A DNA stretch of 64,000 nucleotides from contig NZ_BKAG01000034.1 of NCBI RefSeq assembly GCF_007992435.1, positions 1 to 64,000 on the forward strand, read 5' to 3'. The notes beneath the pieces were generated by a model. It was not told the DNA's origin. It ran no database searches and was given only the letters and a program-made list of their open reading frames with translations. Shown here in pieces: positions 60,783-64,000 of the stretch (its first letter is position 1; every line of letters starts with the position of its first letter). The DNA comes from Prosthecobacter gellanilyticus. Lineage in GTDB: Bacteria > Verrucomicrobiota > Verrucomicrobiia > Verrucomicrobiales > Verrucomicrobiaceae. The position numbers and the translations under genes are program-made.

Positions 60783-61718
60783 TCAGAACGCCTTGATCCC
60801 CTGCAAACTCGCAAAGCTCACGCGGCGCATGATCTGCTGAAAGTCAGACATCCACGCCACCTTGGCCAGGGAGTCAGTCGTGGCCGCATAGAGCGCGCTT
60901 TGCAGGCCGTTTTTGCCAATCGGGCGCGCCACCACGTATTCGCGGTCCAGGAATGGCTGCACCGCCCAGCGCGGCATGGCAGCGATGCCGCGGCGGCTGG
61001 CCACGAGCTGGAGGATGGCCACCGTCAGCTCCGTGGTGCGCCGCTTCGCGGGGTCGATACGCGCGGGAATCAAAACCTCGCGCATCACATCGATGCGGTC
61101 ATCCGGAATCGGGTAGGTCACCAGCGTCTCCGTGGAAAAGTCCTTCGCCGTCAAATACGTCTTTTTGGTTAGGGGATGCTCCTTGGCCAGCAGCGCGGAG
61201 ACATCATAGCGAAACAGCGGATGATAGGCCGTGTGGGCGCGTTTCACCGCGTGGGAAACGATCACAAGATCTGCACGATCCTCATGCAGAAGGCCGATGG
61301 GATCCGCATGGAAGCCGGAGACCAGGTCCTGCTCCACCTCCGGCCAGCGCTCGCGGAAGGCATCCATGCTCGGCATCAGCCAGTCAAAGCAGGAGTGGCA
61401 CTCCACCGCGATGCGGAGCTGCCCCGTGTTCCCACCCGCGATGCGCGCCAGATCCCTCTCCGCCTCCGCCATCTGCTGCTCCATCTGCCGCGCCAGGTCC
61501 AGCAGCCGCTGGCCTGCGGGTGTGAGCTTGATCGGCATCGTCTTGCGCTCAAACAGCGGCAGTCCGCACAGTTCCTCCATCACCCGCACCTGATGCGAAA
61601 CCGCCGGCTGTGAAAGGTGCAGCCTCTCCGCCGCCTTCGACAAACTATGCGTGTCCACGATCGCCGAAAGCGTGCGCAGATGACGAAATTCAAGCGGGGC
61701 AGTGGGTGCGGTCAGCAT
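60783..61718 (-). CDS. metR: LysR-family regulator, MetR-like
   Basis: 311 residues from the ATG at 61718. N-terminal winged HTH: LEFRHLRTLSAIVDTHSLSK, AAERLHLSQPAVSHQVRVME, LFERKTMPIKLTPAGQRLL. The effector domain closely follows the MetR pattern I recall from E. coli: LRIAVECHSCFDWLMPSMD, WPEVEQDLVSGFHADPIGLL, DLVIVSH, then ETLVTYPIPDDRIDV and RRGIAAMPRWAV. MetR activates methionine-synthesis genes using homocysteine as coactivator. No met gene lies next to it here, so its targets are elsewhere. A LysR T-N11-A operator was not identified. Confidence 0.85.
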   Translation of the reverse strand: MLTAPTAPLEFRHLRTLSAIVDTHSLSKAAERLHLSQPAVSHQVRVMEELCGLPLFERKTMPIKLTPAGQRLLDLARQMEQQMAEAERDLARIAGGNTGQLRIAVECHSCFDWLMPSMDAFRERWPEVEQDLVSGFHADPIGLLHEDRADLVIVSHAVKRAHTAYHPLFRYDVSALLAKEHPLTKKTYLTAKDFSTETLVTYPIPDDRIDVMREVLIPARIDPAKRRTTELTVAILQLVASRRGIAAMPRWAVQPFLDREYVVARPIGKNGLQSALYAATTDSLAKVAWMSDFQQIMRRVSFASLQGIKAF

Positions 61719-61788
61719 GAATGGAATGAATGCGCAAACATGGATTCCATTCAAGCGGTGAAAGCGCCATCCGGCCCGTCCTCACGCC

Positions 61789-63864
61789 TCAGTCATCCGG
61801 CATCTCGCCTCCTGCATTAGTGTCGATATCCGCGATGCTGGAATGGAACTTCAGCCCGGTGATTTTCTCAATGTAGGCGAGCGGCACTTGAGCGGTCGTG
61901 AAGATCTCATCGAAGCGCAGCACCTCGAACGCAATGTCTCCCACAAGCCTTTCTTGTGACAGCCGGTAACACGTCGTCCGCAGCTCACCGTCCCCGTCAT
62001 ACCAGCAGACGACCTTGAAGAAACGCATGGCGACTTGAACACCCTTAAACACCGGGTCTTCGTCGTCGTTGAAGAGCGGGCCCGCGAAGACGCAGATACG
62101 GCCCGCCTTGCCCTCCTCGTTCTCGATGCCCTTCTCCAGCAGCTCTTCTTCGAGCAATCCCCATTTGCCCCTGAGGCCGAATCTCGCCCGGTTCAGGGTA
62201 GGCACCTGGGGCGCCGCATTCACATAGCTGCAGGACATGTCTGCGGCCAGCTTGGCACGTGCCAGCGTCCTTCCCCACTCGACGTCCTCGCGCCGGGCCA
62301 TGTGACCTTTGTCAAAGCCGCTCTTGGCATAGAAGTCGTCGTTGAGCTGCACATCGTAGTCGATGCGGTTGTCGCGGAACCATTTGTCCTGTCGTGACCC
62401 GTCTTCGTCGAGTTCCGGGTAGCGCCATTTCGAATGAACGTTGAGGCCCACGACCACCGGCACGCGGCGCACGGCGTGCTGGATGGCGCTGAAGTGATGG
62501 TATTTGAGCGTGAAGGCGCTGGGACTGTTCTTCAGGTAAGCCAGTTTTCTCCGCAGATCCTCGGACGGGGTTGGCATGGGCAGATACACGCCCATGAAAT
62601 CGGTTTCGAAGCCCGCGCAGTCGGAGAAGTCGAGTTCGTCCTCGAACTTCTTCTCAAAGACAAAGGCTTCCGTCAGCGGAGATGCGGTGAAGCCCAGTGC
62701 CGATGTGGTGATGGCCGGAACACCGCCCGTCGGCGAGATGTTGATGTTGATGCTGATCGGCGCCACGGCACGGGCCGGGGCGGCGGGTTCGACAACAGGA
62801 GCCACGATGGTCCGCTCCACATCCGACGCTGGACGCGAGAGGAACGCGAAGGGACGGCTGTCCGTGTAAGCAGGAGAAAGCAGGGCCTGGACCGCCGGGT
62901 GTGTCACCACCGCCGGATGGGTGGAGAGGTGGTTCATGATCGTGCTGACACGAATCCCGCGATTGCTTTCCCACACGATGCGATCTTCATCGATACGGTC
63001 TCCGATGGGTTGGATGATCTGGTCATCCTTGTCGATATAATGTCCCGCGGCGTCCTTCTTGGCGACACCGGCACTGTGCAGGGCGATGACCTGCCACTGA
63101 TCATTGAACACCGGCGCTCCGCTGCTGCCTCGAGCCGTGTCGCTCACGTAGATGATGGCGTCGTCCAGATCCACGTTGATGATCTCGTTCTTGCGGATCG
63201 CGATCTGCTTCTCGCTTCCTCCGGGATGCTGGATGATCGTCGCGGAGTCACCTTTGCCAGCTTTGCCACGGGCACCGTTCAGGACGAGGTAGCCCTGGTT
63301 GCGAAGCGCATGCTTTCCGCTCTTGTCGGTTGGGCGGACGGCGACCACGGCCAGGTCCAGATCCTTCCAGGTGTGAAGAAAACGATCAGGATCCAGCTCG
63401 AAGGCGATGGCGGCGGGACGTGTTCCATCAATGTCGAACTCGAAGTTAAACTCGACCGTCGCATCTTTCACCAGGCCACGAAACTGGGTCACGTCATTCA
63501 CCGGGAAGACGTGATGGTTCGTCACCAGCAGTTCCTCGGAGATCAGGAAACCGGTCGCCACGGCACCCTTGCCCTCGCTCTTGTCAAAGTAGCGGATGCA
63601 CCCGACCGCGCGACTCTGCTGGAGGCCGATCGCGAGGTAGTTGATCGGCAGCAGTTCGTTCTCGCCGATGTAGCGCTCGAAAGCATCCGCCACAGGCTCG
63701 GCCGTCACCGCTGCAATCATTTGCTTACGCCGTTCGACGTGCTCCTGCCCGTCGAGGGCGAGTGCGGATGCGGTGCTAATGCGCTTCCGGATGGTTTGGA
63801 TCGTCTTGTCGCTGACATCCCAGGCGGCCCTAGCTTTCTCAATGAGGTCGATGGGGACTTTCAT
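61789..63864 (-). CDS. trypsin-like protease fused to DNA/RNA non-specific endonuclease (NUC1-type)
   Basis: 691 residues, with no signal peptide or membrane segment, so apparently cytoplasmic. Residues 1-60 are a charged helical region. About 85-290 is a trypsin-like protease with a complete triad: His118 in TNHHVFPV, Asp170 in DLDLAVVAV and Ser248 in RGSSGAPVF. A Pro/Ala-rich linker (about 345-385) includes SINININISPTGG. About 445-680 is an Endonuclease_NS domain: His521 in GFDKGHMARRED (the DRGH-type catalytic motif) and the metal-site Asn in CSYVNAAPQVPTLN. VFAGPLFNDDEDPVF and RFFKVVCWYD continue the fold. Fusion of a protease and a nuclease in one intracellular protein suggests a regulated effector, possibly in phage defence (inference). 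Confidence 0.85.
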   Translation of the reverse strand: MKVPIDLIEKARAAWDVSDKTIQTIRKRISTASALALDGQEHVERRKQMIAAVTAEPVADAFERYIGENELLPINYLAIGLQQSRAVGCIRYFDKSEGKGAVATGFLISEELLVTNHHVFPVNDVTQFRGLVKDATVEFNFEFDIDGTRPAAIAFELDPDRFLHTWKDLDLAVVAVRPTDKSGKHALRNQGYLVLNGARGKAGKGDSATIIQHPGGSEKQIAIRKNEIINVDLDDAIIYVSDTARGSSGAPVFNDQWQVIALHSAGVAKKDAAGHYIDKDDQIIQPIGDRIDEDRIVWESNRGIRVSTIMNHLSTHPAVVTHPAVQALLSPAYTDSRPFAFLSRPASDVERTIVAPVVEPAAPARAVAPISININISPTGGVPAITTSALGFTASPLTEAFVFEKKFEDELDFSDCAGFETDFMGVYLPMPTPSEDLRRKLAYLKNSPSAFTLKYHHFSAIQHAVRRVPVVVGLNVHSKWRYPELDEDGSRQDKWFRDNRIDYDVQLNDDFYAKSGFDKGHMARREDVEWGRTLARAKLAADMSCSYVNAAPQVPTLNRARFGLRGKWGLLEEELLEKGIENEEGKAGRICVFAGPLFNDDEDPVFKGVQVAMRFFKVVCWYDGDGELRTTCYRLSQERLVGDIAFEVLRFDEIFTTAQVPLAYIEKITGLKFHSSIADIDTNAGGEMPDD

Positions 63865-64000
63865 GGCGGACGGGTGATCTAAATGCCGAGGTGTGCAACC
63901 GTAAATTTGTTACGGAATTGCTTTTTGTGCCTGTTTGTTAGACCGGGCGTGTGCATTCATCTGGCGAATACAGACCGGCAATACAATGAATTGGATGAAA

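Overview
The window reads as a chromosomal segment of a GC-rich, Gram-negative-type heterotroph, most likely a verrucomicrobium related to Prosthecobacter/Verrucomicrobium. This is inference from gene content, with no database search. The pointers are a secreted planctomycete-type CxxCH haem protein with leucine-rich repeats, two LamG-like DUF1080 modules, a DUF6807 (PmoA-like) protein, sulfatase-modifying-factor-type domains, a lone UbiA prenyltransferase, very large hybrid histidine kinases, and a REP-associated tyrosine transposase. No rRNA, tRNA, CRISPR array, integrase or prophage structural gene was seen.

Layout. 0-5 kb: secreted haem/LRR protein, glgC, a Gly/Tyr-rich lipoprotein, and the rpsB-tsf operon. 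4.7-9.6 kb: three secreted or membrane proteins (double FGE-like domain, TPR, beta-propeller-like). 9.6-12.5 kb: a PAS/GAF hybrid kinase. 12.8-17.4 kb: an RDD / SpoIIM / DUF4129-DUF4350 membrane cluster without its usual MoxR ATPase and DUF58 partners. 17.4-19.2 kb: an ABC ATPase and a PotD-like binding protein, neither with its transporter partners. 19.3-20.1 kb: a RAYT gene inside nested inverted repeats. 20.1-24.4 kb: proB, ilvC and a protease-lectin-SirB1 fusion. 24.4-33.8 kb: a minus-strand block in which amino-sugar and glycosyl-transfer genes run through stop/start overlaps into a histidine kinase and response regulator, followed by a TPR glycosyltransferase-like protein and a membrane spermidine-synthase-like protein. 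33.8-34.4 kb: non-coding DNA with a tandem repeat. 34.4-42.9 kb: UbiA, glnB with a sigma-54-like promoter, an esterase-like protein, an outer-membrane barrel, a GNAT and a DUF6807 protein. 42.9-46.8 kb: an accessory patch with structured repeats, a ribbon-helix-helix operon, a DUF1080 protein and small unknown genes. 46.8-49.3 kb: recF and hisS, divergent. 49.4-50.5 kb: a membrane protein plus Cys-His hydrolase pair. 50.6-56.3 kb: panE, an FAD oxidase, purine nucleoside phosphorylase, a GH26 enzyme, an iron-permease-like protein and an SDR. 56.4-60.7 kb: a 1441-residue hybrid kinase. 60.8-61.7 kb: metR. 61.8-63.9 kb: a cytoplasmic trypsin-like protease fused to a DNA/RNA non-specific endonuclease.

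How genes may work together. The sugar aminotransferase, methyltransferase, lipid-linked GT2 and FdtA-type ketoisomerase form one translationally coupled set that could make and attach a 3-amino-3,6-dideoxyhexose; the coupled two-component pair may sense envelope state. The protease-nuclease fusion, the RAYT module and the RHH operon are the strongest leads for unusual biology.
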